A stretch of DNA of 64,000 bases from Bryopsis sp. KO-2023. Lineage: Eukaryota; Chlorophyta; Ulvophyceae; Bryopsidales; Bryopsidaceae. The stretch covers positions 3,290,001-3,354,000 of the forward strand of contig BSYQ01000007.1 of the NCBI GenBank assembly GCA_030272585.1, read 5' to 3'. Of the stretch, positions 1 through 12,511 are shown in pieces. The translations under genes were made by a program, and so were the position numbers. Numbering within the stretch: position 1 is the stretch's first letter; each line of letters begins with the position of its first letter. Below the pieces are notes generated by a model that was given only the letters and a program-made list of their open reading frames with translations, had not been told where the DNA came from and did not search any database.

Positions 1-1935
1 CCACCTTTTTCAGTTGTGAAAAATTCTATCAAAGCTTCCCTTTCCCCGTTGAGACTCTCGCTTTCTTCCCCCCCCCCCAATTCATCCCCAAAATCCCTTT
101 TTTTTGCCATTTTCCCTTTCCAAAGTCGTAGACATACAAATACAACATTCCCTTGAATCACTCCTTACAAATATCTCCCAAACCATTGATAGGAAAAAAA
201 ATTTGAAAAAAAATTGCCCAGTATTTTCATCACCAGACACATCTCTTGTGGTTTGCCTTTTTTTTGTTTGTTCGTCCTTCATCCCCCCTTAAAAAAAAAG
301 AAATGAAAAAGGACCTTCTTTCTTTTAGAGAAACTCCCTCTTCTCTTTTACTGTTTGCCCTATTGAATCCTTGGGGGCATGAAAACCAAGATTTCACTTT
401 GAATATATAATATTCATTTGTAAATGATAGGAAAAAAAAAAAAATCTGAACAAAATCCCCTCTTCTCTTTTACCTTTTGAAGGCACACCAGAAAACATAT
501 TCTCTCTTTCTTGCGAATTTCCTTATTGTAAAACTTGCACAAACACCACCACCTGTTGATTCTTTTTTTTCATTTTGTCCTTTTATGGCCCACAGCTTCC
601 CCCTTTTTTTCAACTTTGTTCAGGAAAAGGGCCAATAAAAGTGAACAGACACTGCTCCAAAAGCTTCCCTCTCTTTCATAACAACACTTTGGATATACCC
701 CCAATTCTCCCTCCCTTGGCCCCTCATTCAAACCCCTTTCTCCCCTTTCTAACCTTTCCTATTCTCCCCCACATTTTAAGCAATTGTTTTGAAATAGAGG
801 GGGAGGCTTCTTGAATGAACAACATCCTCCAGCAAGAGAGTCAGTGCACTAGAAATGGAAAGGAAAAGGGGGGGGGGGGGGTAAGGAGGGGACAGAAATA
901 ACAAAAACACAACCGCCATTATAGAGGCAAGCAGTTGAAAGGAAAATAAAAATAAAAATGAACCGGCAGGACACACATACACACACACACATGCGCAGAC
1001 GTACAAACAACCAACCAAACGGGGCTGCAAGCGATGGAAGCTTCCCTCATCCAAACATAACACTCTGTTTTTGTTCATCATTTCCTTCCTCCCCTTTTCC
1101 CCCCAAAAACTCCCTCGATATTTTTTTTTTCCGCTGTTTCCTTGGGGAATCTGGCAAAGCGTAGGTGAACCTGCCTCTTTTTTTCTTTTCCCCTCCCTAC
1201 CCCCCCCCCCCCCCCTTTTGTGCTGCTGTTGTTCTTGTATACAAATACAATTCGATTTGTTTTCCTGTGCCTTTTTCTCTAAACTCTCTCTTCCCCCCCC
1301 CCCCCTTCCCTCCCCTTTCTTTTCCACCTTCCACTAGCTTGCAATCGCTGTGTTTAAGAAAAAGCCTTGGAGCCAATGTCGTATTAAAAAACCAACCTTC
1401 CCCTGTAAAGCACCTACCCCCAAAACAAATCAACATCCGATTTCAAGCCTTCAAAAGTTACATTTTTTTTTTCCAACTTTTTAATTTTTTTTTTCCTAAT
1501 CCCAACAATCCAATCCCAACGAAACTAAGGAGGCAATTCGATATTTTGTTAAATCACATCGTCAATATGGGAGAGAGTGGGAAAAGGGGAAAAGGAAAAA
1601 CATAGAGACCCTGCAGTTCTCTTTCAAGAATTGCAGCTCCACATTTCTTTTTTTTCCATTATAAAAATCCTTCTCCTTCACCCCGCTCCCAGAAAGCAAA
1701 CAAAACCTCCTCCCACTACCCAATTCTTTCTCTTTCAAACCCCCCCTCCCCCCCCCCCCCTTTTCAAAGCTCGCCAAGCAATCCCCTTCATTCCAAACAC
1801 AACCATTATTATGAATTTCGACTGTCTGCATTTGATCTTCTGCGATCCAACTCAACCCACCCCTGTCCTTCCCTTTCCTATTGCCAGGAATACCCCATTT
1901 GATACAGTCTTGATTTTTTTTTTCTTTTTTGAATC
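1..1935. other. 3' flank of the kinase gene, rich in mononucleotide runs
   Basis: No gene is supported here. The stretch lies downstream of the stop codon of the minus-strand kinase gene and probably holds its 3' UTR. It is packed with poly-T, poly-C and poly-G tracts, for example G at about 868-881, C at 1200-1215 and C at about 1291-1303 and 1748-1760. Long open frames in it are low-complexity translations of these tracts (Pro, Gly, Phe, Lys) and were left out. A short CA-repeat lies near 970-990. Confidence 0.6.
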
Positions 1936-4900
1936 TTACCGACCCTCTGGTTTCAACATGTCTGCCCTGACAAACAAACCACACTGATCTTGGCAGGTAA
2001 AGTAGGGAATTCCGTTCACGGTTCCGTTGTTTTTCCCTTTTCCATCGGCCTTGTCCAACTCCAAACCCACCCAATCGCCGTGGGAAAACCCAACCGGACC
2101 GAAATATCGGATAACTGCAATGGCGAAAAAAAACACACACACTTCATTAGCTTTGTTCATGAATTCAACATAGTTAGAACAGATATGGGCTGGAAGATTG
2201 GAGGAGGACAACACATTAATTATTTAAAAACAAAAAAAAGTTCCAAGCGCGATTCGAAGGATAGGTTTTTGTTTTCCAGGTTTTTCAACTTATACTACAA
2301 GTTGTTAAATACAATCCTCCACCTGGCACAGGCAATGTGAAATCTGTTGCTCGTTCTGTGTTTAGAAAAGTAAAGCATCATACACACTAAAGTCCTGAGG
2401 GCAAAACCATGAGGACCTCAATTCTAAAAAACCCAATTCTCTGCCACATGAAGCCCGATCACCATTGTGAAATGATTTCTCAGAAATCTCACCTCCATGA
2501 CACTGTTTTGTGGTTCCTATCACGACTCGATCTCCTAACAAAAATGGGCAATTCTCCTCACTGCCCCGGCTTGAGGAGCTGTTTGATGGATCCTGCTGAA
2601 AGAGGAAAAAAAAATATACACGGACTAGTTCACTCCCAAGAAGAAAGGAAAACATTGAAAAAGTACAAAAGATGGGTGAGAAAACAAGCCACCGCTTTTT
2701 TTTTCAAGGTGTCCCCACACGAAAGAGTGCGCCTTGCAACCAGTTCTCCCTGGTTTTCACTGACAAGAAATATCCTTGAAACTCTTTGCCTGTAAAACTC
2801 AAAAATAAACTGTTGTGCATTCTGCAACCCCCACTTCAAGTGTAGTTAACAGATGAAAAATAAAAAAAAAGAGTGTGTTGCGCTTGGAGCTTGGAATCGA
2901 CCCGAGCACTTGCCCCCTATTTCCCCTCTTTTCTTTTCTATGTCTTGGGATATGCACTATAGCCCCACAAATTCCACTTCAAAATTATGTGAATTGTGGA
3001 AGAGCAATCAATCGACTTTTCGCTTCTTGTGGGCCTCTTTTAGCTCTTTGAAATTTTTACAAGAGCACTGAAATCAACATGTTCGGTTCATAGTGTCCCA
3101 CACATTGTCCTAAACTCGCTATCTGATTCACCATGCAATCATCCTTGAACAAAAACTCAAAAAAAAGAAAAAGAAAGCAGTGAAAACAGAAAAAAAAAGG
3201 AATTTCAAAAAAGGAAAGGAAAAGGAAAAAAGAAAAGAAAAAAAATGTTGATTTTGATTAAAAAGCATTGGCCTGGCAAAAACAATTTTGTGTATCAAAA
3301 TTATGAGGTTCCTCAGGACTGGCCTCATAAATCAGACAATTCACCTACATTCATTTTGTTTGATCTCGAGATTGCATTTTTCCCCTTTCAAAAAAAGCAG
3401 AAAAAAATTCTAATTCTCTGAGTAATCTCTGAAGAAATCACTGACTAAAACGTAAACCAAAAGAAAGAAAAAAAAACATGAAGAGATCGAGTTCCTCAAC
3501 GGTAAAAATGACATAACAGAAAAAGCAGCTGAGGATACAAAAAAAATTCCTACAATTCATTCTTGTGTCTTCTCGACCTCGATCTCTGTTTCTAAAATCC
3601 CCCTCCCCCCTTTTCGTTTTTTTTTTTTTGTTTTTTTTTTATCGCATTCTTTTTGTCACAGCATGTGCATTCCCACACTCCATTTAATATCAGGTTTTTT
3701 TCCTGTGGGGTTTGAATCCCCATTGAAACATTCGATGTTTGCGTTGCACATGTTTTCCTGTGGTCCAATTTCTAGTGGAAGCAGCGCACCAGCCATCACG
3801 CATTTCCCGTCAAAACCCTGAACCACCCCACCACTGGACATTTTTTGATGCCCAGACCTGGTCATAGTTTTTACCTGAGAAGACGAGAGCCCGCCTCCCC
3901 GAGTCATGTGGTTGAGAATATGGCCCAGCTCCTCCCATCTCCCCCTTCGATGTAGATCCGCACACAGAGTCATGGCTTGCTCCAAAACCTCCCACCTCTT
4001 GGAGCTCTCGATTTGGGCCGATCCGCAAATCAGCGCACTCAGTCTTGCACTGTCCAACCGATTGATCGGCTCTCGTGGAGTGCCAGATTGCGAAACGTCG
4101 CTTCGGGGGGTTGTGAAAACATGCCTTTTCGCGCTCTGTGGACGAGGGATGGGAGGAGAAGTGGGGTTGTTGCTGGTGGGCTGAGCCCCCGTTCCAGCGA
4201 TCCCAGATTCAGGAATCACCCCCAGGCCCTCCTCTTTCAGACAGCTCCGCTCGCTCCTGTCCGTGTATTGGTCCGCGAACTGCGTGTTGAATGGATCCAT
4301 GCATCGATCCTTGCGTCGGAGCGTTATGCAGCTGTCTTCCGTCGCTTTGGGTCGATCTGTGTAAGGCTCCTCCTCGAATGTTCGGTCGGTGTCTTGTTCT
4401 GGATTGTAAACTTGCAGGGCACCAGGATCAGATGCGTACGACCGGCTCGTAGCAGCATAATCGGGGTCCACGTTTTTGCATTCATTGCTCATGTCCTCCA
4501 TCTGCAGATACACATGTTGGTCAACCACACTTTTTCCAGTCGAGCTGCCACCATTTAATTTCCAGGGGGGAATCCGAGCAATCGTGACTCACTTCACTGC
4601 CTTCCGATCTATCAGTTGGCGATGATTCAACTTTTGGATCTGAACCGGTCTCCCTTGAGGAAGACAGGTAGCCCTCATTTTCATCCGTCTTTCTATGCTC
4701 TGCTGGCTGCATTCCAAAAGCTCTCCTGATGGTGTCCGCCCGAATCCTGCTGGGAGCTTCTTCAGCCGCATCCTGAACAGCAACGACCACAATACATCCC
4801 CTGAATTCTCCCTTGAAAAAAAACCAAAGATATTCAAAACAGGATATTTGAAACTCGTCCCACAGCAACTCCTCGTACCTGGGTAGGTCTCTCGATAAGA

Positions 4901-7530
4901 GGTTTCGCAGATCGACTTTTCAATAGTGCATTTGTGGTTGACTGGCTAGCCGAAGGTTTCCCAAATCTGGATCTCTCCATTGAAGCTGAATTTGGGAGCC
5001 CAAATCCCCGGATTCCGAAGGGTGTGGAAAGCTGTTGCCAGTATAATGGCACGCTCGGGCTTGGTTTAGGGAGGACCTGACAAGTATTTTACAAGGCATT
5101 TTAAGAAAAGGAAAGACAACATAACCTTGGAATTTGCTAACGTCATTTCCAAACAGAGTTCCTTCTTTGCATCTCAAATACAATAACGATGGAAAAATTC
5201 ATTGAAATTGACTGCACACAAAAACTTGTTGGTTCCTTTTTCATGAGAGGAGGTGGTTTCGACATGCAGACGGTCCTCGCTCCTTTTTCCTCTTTTTTTT
5301 ACGTTCCAGAGCTATTGCAATGGTTGTGTGTATGTGTGTGTGAAGAACTCACCACATTGGGGTCTATTTGCCTCGCGGTCCGCATAGCCTCTTGGATCGC
5401 GTCTTTCATGCATGGGCAGTTCAAAAGATCCAAAACTGATGGCCTCCTTATCGGGGATTTCCTCAGCATGCTTCTGACCAACTGACACCATTCGCTGGAG
5501 TAACACGATGGTAGAGGTGGAACTGTTGTTTTTCTGATTTTATGGACGAGCCCGTGAATGTTGAATGCATTGAAAGCAGTTTTTAGAGCTGTCAGCTCGT
5601 ACATGACACATCCAATGCTCCTGCCAGCAACAGACTATGCTGTCAGCTCCGCGGTACGCACAAGGAATAGGAAGGAAATAAAAGGAAAGGAAATTCAACC
5701 TCCATCAGAAAAAAGGTACATACAAGAATTGAGGATTTCAACAAATGCACGCATTCTCAGGGTTGCACCAATTTCTCCGATTTTCAAAAAAATGAGGAAT
5801 GGGTGCAACATGGAAGGGCTCTCACCAGATGTCTGTGCTAAAATCATAAGCTTTTCTAGACAGCAATTCCGGCGACATGTAGTGTGGGGTTCCGACCACC
5901 GAATAATCTGGTTCGTTGGTGCTGTCCCTCACGGTCGCCAGGCCGAAATCGCCAATGTTAATGTTGAAGTCTCCAGTCAAAAAGAGATTGCCACTCTTGA
6001 TGTCGCGGTGGATCACCCCTTGCTTGTGCATGTATTCCATGGCCAAAAGAATTTGAGCCAGCCATTTCTTGAGCTGATCCTCGCTGAAACTTTCCTGCAG
6101 GGGGCAGGGCGACAACGTAAAAAAAATGTCACAAGGTGTAGGGTGGCACTTGAAAAAATCACAATTGTTTGCGACTATTTATTTGTTTGCACCATTCTTT
6201 CCTGTTCAAAGTATTTGTATTGAGCACCTCATGCCCTGTTGTTAAAGGAAACAACGAATGGTTTGGGAGGAAAACCCCTTCTTTCTTTTTTTCAATTGGA
6301 AAATTGCAAGGACCAGTTTCGAGTTACATGTGGATTCTTTTCCTGAATGTTGTTTTTCTTCCCAGCAGGAAATCTTATGTTTTCTTATCTCCGTAGAATC
6401 TAAAAAGTGCCTTTCCTGTTGGAGATCCCCGGCACAAAAACAGCAATGGAGTTTTTCCACCCCGAAACTGAGGGAAGGAATCATGAGCCCAGTTCCTTGT
6501 TTTCTTGAGAAGGCCAACCCCTCCAAGGCAGCAATGTTGGAAACAACATACATTTTGAGTTGCATGAAATCTGGGGAGGAGAAGTAGGGCACTGGGAGCG
6601 AGGTCCACCTCAAAGCTTACCTTTCGTCCTTGCAGCAGCTCGCCGAGGTCTCCTTTACGACAGTAACCATACACGATGTTAATGGTGTGCCCGCCGTGAA
6701 CCCAGCCATCAACATAAGGAACCACGAACGGATGGCTCAACGCCGACACCTGAAAACGTGAACGGAAAAGGAAAAAAAAACAAAGCTGAGCCAGCAAACT
6801 CAGACAAGAGCACAGGCGACACGCACGACGCTTAGAAGCAAAACACGACTGACTCGAAAAGTACAGACCGCAAAGAGAGAAGGGAACCGTGTGTCGACAT
6901 TTATTAGTCGACCCGAGATCAAAGGGACGTCGTTCAAGACCGATTCTTTGACCACAACCGCTCCATAGACGGAACTGAAATACCGACCGAGGGCCGTCAG
7001 CGGTCAATACTTTACAGGTGTCACGTGGAAAGAAAGAAAGACGTCAGGCGTTTTCCTGGGGTTAACTCGAACAAAGGAGCGTTTAAAGACGACTTGTCAC
7101 TCGGCGTCGACGCAAACGAGTGGGGCCAGAGGAAGTTGTCCGAAAGCCAAAGAAAGCGCGCACAAAAAAATATAACGTCGAACATCCAATGTCATTTTCT
7201 TCCTTCTGAAACGAGAGTCCATACCAGTTCCATCTCCTGGAACGACGACTGCCGCTGCCATTCATTCAGCCGAGCCAAGCGAATGCGCTTCAGGACATAT
7301 CTAAACGCAAAAGCAAAGAGTGAAAATAGTTCCGAGAAACACACACCCAACGAAGGATTCGAAACAGGCTGTGGTGCTTATCGGCACATTCCCAGGTGGA
7401 AAGGGAAAGACATACACGCCACCTACTTTTTGCGGGTCTCTTTGTCGATGACCACATGCGCTGTCCCGAACGAACCCTTCCCTAAGAGCTCGGCAATGTG
7501 GTACTTGTCCGCCCGGCTCGTACTCGGCAT
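1936..7530 (-). CDS. NIMA-related (NEK) protein kinase with C-terminal CAP-Gly domain
   Basis: Ser/Thr kinase of the NEK family, known for roles in microtubules, cilia and the cell cycle. Ten exons on the minus strand, read from GT-AG sites and frame: 7530-7427, 7300-7225, 6749-6621, 6094-5826, 5620-5353, 5076-4879, 4772-4593, 4501-3875, 2595-2493 and 2114-1936. They sum to 2133 nt, about 710 residues. Visible are the Gly loop GKGSFG (17-22), catalytic Lys39 in VLKRIRLA, HRDIKSGN (HRD 132-134), DFG (152-154) and GTPHYMSPELL, then a NEK-type C-lobe (SIGCVMYELTALKTAF). A Ser/Pro-rich linker follows (about 283-617). The last two exons form a CAP-Gly domain (about 632-710): LLGDRVVI, VIRYFGPVGFSHGDWVG, GKNNGTV, YFTC. 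CAP-Gly domains bind the EEY/F tails of tubulin and end-binding proteins, so this kinase probably attaches directly to microtubules. The intron between exons 8 and 9 is long (1279 bp), so two adjacent genes cannot be fully excluded, but phase 0 matches on both sides. Confidence 0.85.
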
Positions 7531-8634
7531 GTTTTTTTTCTTTTCGTTTCCGCCTGTTTTCCTCCTCTGTCGCCTATCTTATCCTGGGTGGTGTGGTGGT
7601 GCCCTCGTGGCTGCCCCCAAGGTCGTCTTCCGAATCCTTATCGTACTCTATGTTATTATCACCGCGGACGGGAAAAAATCAGATAAAAAAAAGGGGGGTG
7701 AAAAAAACCAAAGCAGCGCCAAGCCCGTCAACCGAACACAGGACGTCCGCCGAGACTGATACCGACGAGAAAAGCAAAAACGAAAAAAAAAAACACTGGT
7801 GACTTCGTCTCTATTCTTTTTTTCTTTTTCAATTTCACTCTAGAGACGCATAAAAGTGGAGCATAGCGGGGTGGGTTTTGCTTTTCTTTTTTGTTGAACG
7901 ACGAACGGGTTTGAGTTTCTTGCACGTTGGCCTTACCGCGGCTCCCCTCGAACCGATAACCGCCCCCAAGGTTGACTTACGCAATAGCCTTGAGACGGGC
8001 GCGGGATGTGAGTGTGTCTTGCGCCTCTGTTTGTGGCACAGCTCCTCGGCAAGGAAAAAAATAGAGAATGTGGCCGAGTGGGCTTTTCGCGGTGCTGACG
8101 CCCGCTTGCGATTAGAGGAGCGGTTTGACGCGAAAGCACAAGGTAGAAGCGGGTGTCACCATGCCGTCGATACGTACTGGGCGCGTTTTTGCGCAACTTG
8201 AGGATGCTGGTGGTGAGTTGGCCTTCTGCGAGATGACCGGAATTTGCCGACGTTTCCCAAAAACGTTCGCGAAATACCCCTCTAATCGTTCAAGGGGGGC
8301 GTTGAGCCTCCGAGATGCGTTATTGGGGCAGCGTTGACTTTCAACCTCAACAAACAAGCACGCAAAATGGCGACCAAGGGACAATCCACAAGTTGCTGGG
8401 AAGGCTGCCTTGGCAGTAGAACAAGAGTGAAATAATAACAGGTACCCCCACATTACACAAACTCTGTCGCTGGCTCTAAAACAAAAAACCTTCTCACTCC
8501 TGTCACGGAAACATCAGAATAAACAATCCCGACAAAAAAAAACAACTGCCCACTATCTATCACTTCATCGGTCATAAACTCAACAACAAAAAAGGTGACA
8601 ATTCTGAAAAGAGACTCACATAAAGCCCCACATT
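7531..8634. other. Intergenic, kinase promoter side
   Basis: Lies between the start codon of the kinase gene and the stop codon of the OS-9-like gene, both on the minus strand, so it should hold the kinase promoter and the OS-9-like 3' UTR. Open frames on both strands are short and show no family. The part from about 7980 to 8330 is richer in CpG than the surroundings. No clear TATA box or other motif was identified. Confidence 0.5.
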
Positions 8635-10267
8635 TTACAATTCATCCCAGAAATCCTGCTCCAGAACGGACTCCAGCAAGGGTGTCAACTTGCACATGTC
8701 TGCCATGAAGACCGTAAAAACATAGTCACAAATGCTTGGTTCCCACATAGTCATTCTTGCCCTCTCTTGCCCTATACCTTCGGAAAGCTGAGGTCCACAA
8801 GCAACCCTCAGCGTCGCTCTCCTCTTCATTACCACACCGTCCCTCTCGCACTCCGACCCATCCTCAAATTGCTGCACAAGCACCGGCTGCCCCACCCCAC
8901 CCATGCCCATTTTTTTCATTTCCCCTGCCGAGAATCGGTCAACCATTCCCCCCACAAAACTCCCCAGCATGTTCTCTGCAACGAGTTCCCCATGTTGGCC
9001 GAAATGGATCTGGCGGATCTGCGAGGAGAAGCAAGTTTCGTACGTCCACCAGCCTTGATTTAAATAAGCGCAATGCCCACCGATAACTTCGTGCAGCTCT
9101 TTATCCACTTGGCTGGAGTCCTCAGGGATATCGATAGCATGCTGTTTGATGATCTGGACTTCGCCCGGGCGCAGATGAAGGTAGCTTTCGCTGGGCACCA
9201 TCGGACAAGCCAGCGATGTGACTTCGACTTGTCCCTTGGTTGAGCTCTCCGTCAGATTTCGGATTTGATCTGGGAGAAGCAACAACTTCCCCAACCTCAA
9301 GAGAAACCAGAAGAACAAAAAATAAATAAACCAATATCCGCTGCAGAATCAGTCACAATGTGAAAAGAAGATTTGGACCGACATTCTCGAAGTTGTCCCC
9401 AGCCTCTAACCTTTTGTAAGCATCGGCACCAGGGCACACTCCACAGCTGAGCGAACAATGCACAAGCATATACCCAGGATTCTTGTGGCATTCCCCCAAG
9501 TCAGCCCACATTTCACATTTTTTGTTCTGGTCTTCGCACTCTCGCCCCCCCGGCTGCTTCCTCATGGCCTTTTTGTTTTCTGCTATGAAAGCTTTAGCGA
9601 TTGCTTCGAACGACGCCGCCACAGGAGCGATGGCTTCCACCAAAGCCTCATGTCTCAATTTCAGCAGCCGGTGGCATGCCAGGTGCACGGCCTTTTTTTC
9701 GTCGTCCGTGACCTCTCTCCCCACCTCCCTCTCTCTCAACGAAAAGCCTGTGAGATTGTCATTATCGCCCAAACCTGCACCTGATCCGCTCTCCAGCATG
9801 TAGGACTGCAAAACGCTGTCTTTCACATGTTCACACGAATCGACCAGGTGCCATTTGATGGACTCGGAAGTAACTTTGGCCTTGTTTTGAACGTCTCTGG
9901 TCACCAAAACCCAGGTGTGTTCCACCAAGCTCCAGCATACCGGAGCCAAAACAGCCTCCCCAGCAAACACTTCCTCCAGTGCGCTTTTCAGCCAGTCAGA
10001 CATGGAGCCTGAGTCATCCAAATTCCCAGTTTCGGGGACTTGGGGGGCAGGCCCAATTGTGCTCACAACGTCATAACCCAAACCCATCAAGATTTGGTTG
10101 TGTTTGGCTACGACATTGTCTTCAGCTACTCGCCACTGACTCCTAGTTTTTGACAATTTGAATTCTCCCCAGGTGGATCTTGTCCATGTTGCTTCGTCGT
10201 ACTGCCCATAAGGCGAGGCTGGGGCAAGCCAGGAAATCAACAGGAGTGGCACCAGGAGCCACTCCAT
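8635..10267 (-). CDS. ER-lumen MRH-domain lectin (OS-9/erlectin type) with ShKT domain
   Basis: Two exons, 10267-9357 and 9295-8635, separated by a 61-nt intron; 523 residues. A signal peptide is plain (MEWLLVPLLLISWLAPASPYG). Residues to about 240 match nothing I recognise. A six-cysteine ShKT-like domain follows at about 246-280 (CEMWADLGECHKNPGYM, then CSLSCGVC). The C-terminal half is a mannose-6-phosphate-receptor homology domain (about 376-510): GWWTYETCFSSQIRQ, DGSEC, RRATLRVACG and EPSICDYVF give the Gln, Arg, Glu and Tyr positions that bind mannose in OS-9, XTP3-B and glucosidase II beta. There is an N-glycosylation motif (NLT) just upstream. The protein ends in W-D-E-L, close to KDEL/HDEL ER retrieval signals. 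The likely role is recognition of trimmed N-glycans on misfolded glycoproteins for ER-associated degradation. The ShKT domain is not part of human or yeast OS-9. Confidence 0.82.
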
Positions 10268-10442
10268 GAGTGGCCAGCTTCAGAAACTGCCAATCCCCAA
10301 GCAACTGAATGCCAAAAGCGGAAAAAACACAAACTTTACTTCGACTCTTATTGGCATCAGACAGAGAAGAGCATTCTCAATCCCCAACAACATGCGTTCT
10401 AGTGTGTGGTTTTGGACGTGGAATTTTTCAACCACCTAAAGT

Positions 10443-10552
10443 TTGATTGTGGTTATCGGAAAATTGTTTTTCTTTCCTTTCTAAATCCCAAAGAGTATAA
10501 ATTTTGATTGTGGTTATCGGAAAATTGTTTTTCTTTCCTTTATAAATCCCAA
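10443..10552. repeat. Two-copy tandem duplication, period 61 bp
   Basis: A 49-bp segment starting TTGATTGTGGTTATCGG and ending AAATCCCAA occurs at 10443-10491 and again at 10504-10552 with about one change. It lies upstream of the OS-9-like gene (about 180 bp beyond its start codon), so it may be a recent duplication inside that promoter. Confidence 0.9.
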
Positions 10553-10919
10553 GATTAAAAAAGTCTAAATCCCAAATGTTCCACCCAAGAGATTTTTTGG
10601 GGAAACAAAAACTATTGGATGGTTATTGGATTTCAGGTGGATGGCGATCTCATTTGTCTGACATGTCATTTGAGCAGCCACTCTCAAAGTCAGAAAGCCT
10701 GCATCAAGAAATATACATTGAAGGGGCCCCTGGACACCTTCCGCGCCCTCCCACTCTTTAGAACAAGTGTTTCCATTTCGACGGAGTGAAATAGTCGCTT
10801 CCAGAGAAGGCAACGCGCGTTAACGGTCGCAAGCGAGTGCATTGGAGAGTCGATTTTCTCTCTACCACATATTATCAACTCCCCTTCTTGACCAAGCAAG
10901 ACAAGCACCTTTCAGTGTC

Positions 10920-11890
10920 AGCGTGGTGTTGTGCAGAGTTCTTGCGCGGCGGACGTCACCAAAGCCGCAAACGTGGTCGAAAGCGTCACAAGTAACAAGT
11001 TGTGACGACTGGCGCCAGGCCCCACCAAGGCACGCTCCCCCTTGTCGTTTTCGTCCTGCCCCAAACGTCTTTGCGAAATGTAACTTCTTGATTGAGCGTA
11101 TTGCACAAGACGGGCGAAACACCGAGCCGCCCACCCCCTCTGCGTGTGTTTTTTTTTGTCAAGATGAACGATGTCAAATTCTCACCCAGTCAACAGACCA
11201 TTCCGATATATGACTAAGCAAAGCGCGTCCACACGTTTGGAATCGGGTTTCGGCTTTGCGCGCGCGCTGGGCGGCAATTCGCCGAGGCCTACGTGGACAG
11301 CACTCCACGTGCGACGTCCTCCCGACGAGCTCAGGACGTCTGCGAGGCGCTGTCGCTGGACAAAAACGAAGAAGGTAAGTCTGCCTTCTACACCTCTGTT
11401 TCCATTCCCTTTTTCCTCTTCCCCTCAATATCCATTGCTTCGAAGAAACTGGCACAACTGTTATTCTTGTTGTATTCTTGAGTTTTCCTTCGACCAGAAA
11501 ACTCTTCCTCCGTGTGATAGTGGGTTTCCACCGAGAGGACGAGGGGAAACAAGCTTTCACGTGCACGTCCAAAAGGATTCATGTCTTCCCACCCAACGGG
11601 TTAAACCTTGGTTTGCGTTCAGAGTTTGAACGCGGTGGTCCACAGAAAGAAAGCTGTGGACTGGTGTTCAAGGTTGGGTAGCACCACGTTAAATTTGGTC
11701 GCTTGATTTTTCGCAGATACCGCTGTAGAAAGGCCGCTGTGGCTTCAGCGGTGGCACGTCAAGATTCGAGCACCATTTTGGCTGTGACATGTCGCGCGGA
11801 GCAGCCACGCGCACCCGAGCGGTGCGCGGAAAAATTCGCGCGCGAAAAGGCGACTGGCGCCCTGAGTTATCGTTTTTTGGATCAATGAGA
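10920..11890 (+). other. Possible exons of an unidentified small gene
   Basis: Several coding-like pieces on the plus strand join in phase but no start codon or family is found. One ends at 10991 before GTAACA and reads AADVTKAANVVESVT. A second, 11219-11374, follows an AG and ends before a good donor (GTAAGT); it reads RAGRQFAEAYVDSTPRATSS and later ALSLDKNEE. A third could start after the AG at about 11498 (short, soon stopped) or after the strong acceptor TTTTTCGCAG near 11717. The region is richer in G+C and CpG than its neighbours. It could instead be a CpG-rich regulatory block. The end of the gene, if real, is undecided. Confidence 0.27.
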
Positions 11891-12511
11891 ATGAAGTCCA
11901 AGTACCTGTCCGCCGGAATATACTGGCGAATCACAAGTCTCAATTAAATGAAAAGATGCGTACAGCTTTCAAGACGAAGATGACTAACATGTTCTGGATT
12001 GGTAGTTGTGGGAATTTCTAGATGAAAGTTAGTGAAAACAGTTGGGATGAAAGGTTAGAATGCAATCAGTAATCAAGTGCAAGAAAATCAAAGTGATCTT
12101 ATCAGAACTGAAAACAACAAAGGGGTATAAAATCAGCCATTAAAGAAATTATTACTCCAAATCATAGGTAGTAAGTTGGAAGTAGTAACTACATATTGCT
12201 ATTTCAATTTCAAATACAAACCCCTTGGGACAGGTTTTTGCACAACTCATAAGGTTTCAATACAAAGACAACTTGCATTCCAAAAAACGCATCAAATTTT
12301 TACATCAAAATCTTGTCACAGCTATTAAAAAAAGGTGATCGTCATTGAACACTGCACCAGCGCACAAGCCACCATAAAATAAAATAAAGCATCACAATCA
12401 ATAACAAAGTGAAAATAATCAATACTCATCTAACAGCCTAAAGTACGCATAAACGCAGTAGCCATTTTCCATAACTACTGAAAATTGTTGTAGGGAAAAT
12501 TCCATTTCTTT
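11891..12511. other. AT-rich intergenic stretch
   Basis: AT-rich DNA with no open frame of note. It lies just downstream of the stop codon of the minus-strand Ala/Cys gene and probably includes its 3' UTR and polyadenylation site. Confidence 0.5.

Noticed and set aside
776-2140. Long open frames on both strands with Pro-, Gly-, Lys- or Phe-rich products
   Set aside because: They are translations of poly-C, poly-G and poly-T tracts; only the CAP-Gly exon at 1936-2114 has family support.
7878-8337. Small plus-strand gene starting MPSIRTGRVFAQLEDAGG
   Set aside because: A donor-like GTGAGT follows, but no downstream exon is found before the antisense OS-9-like gene.
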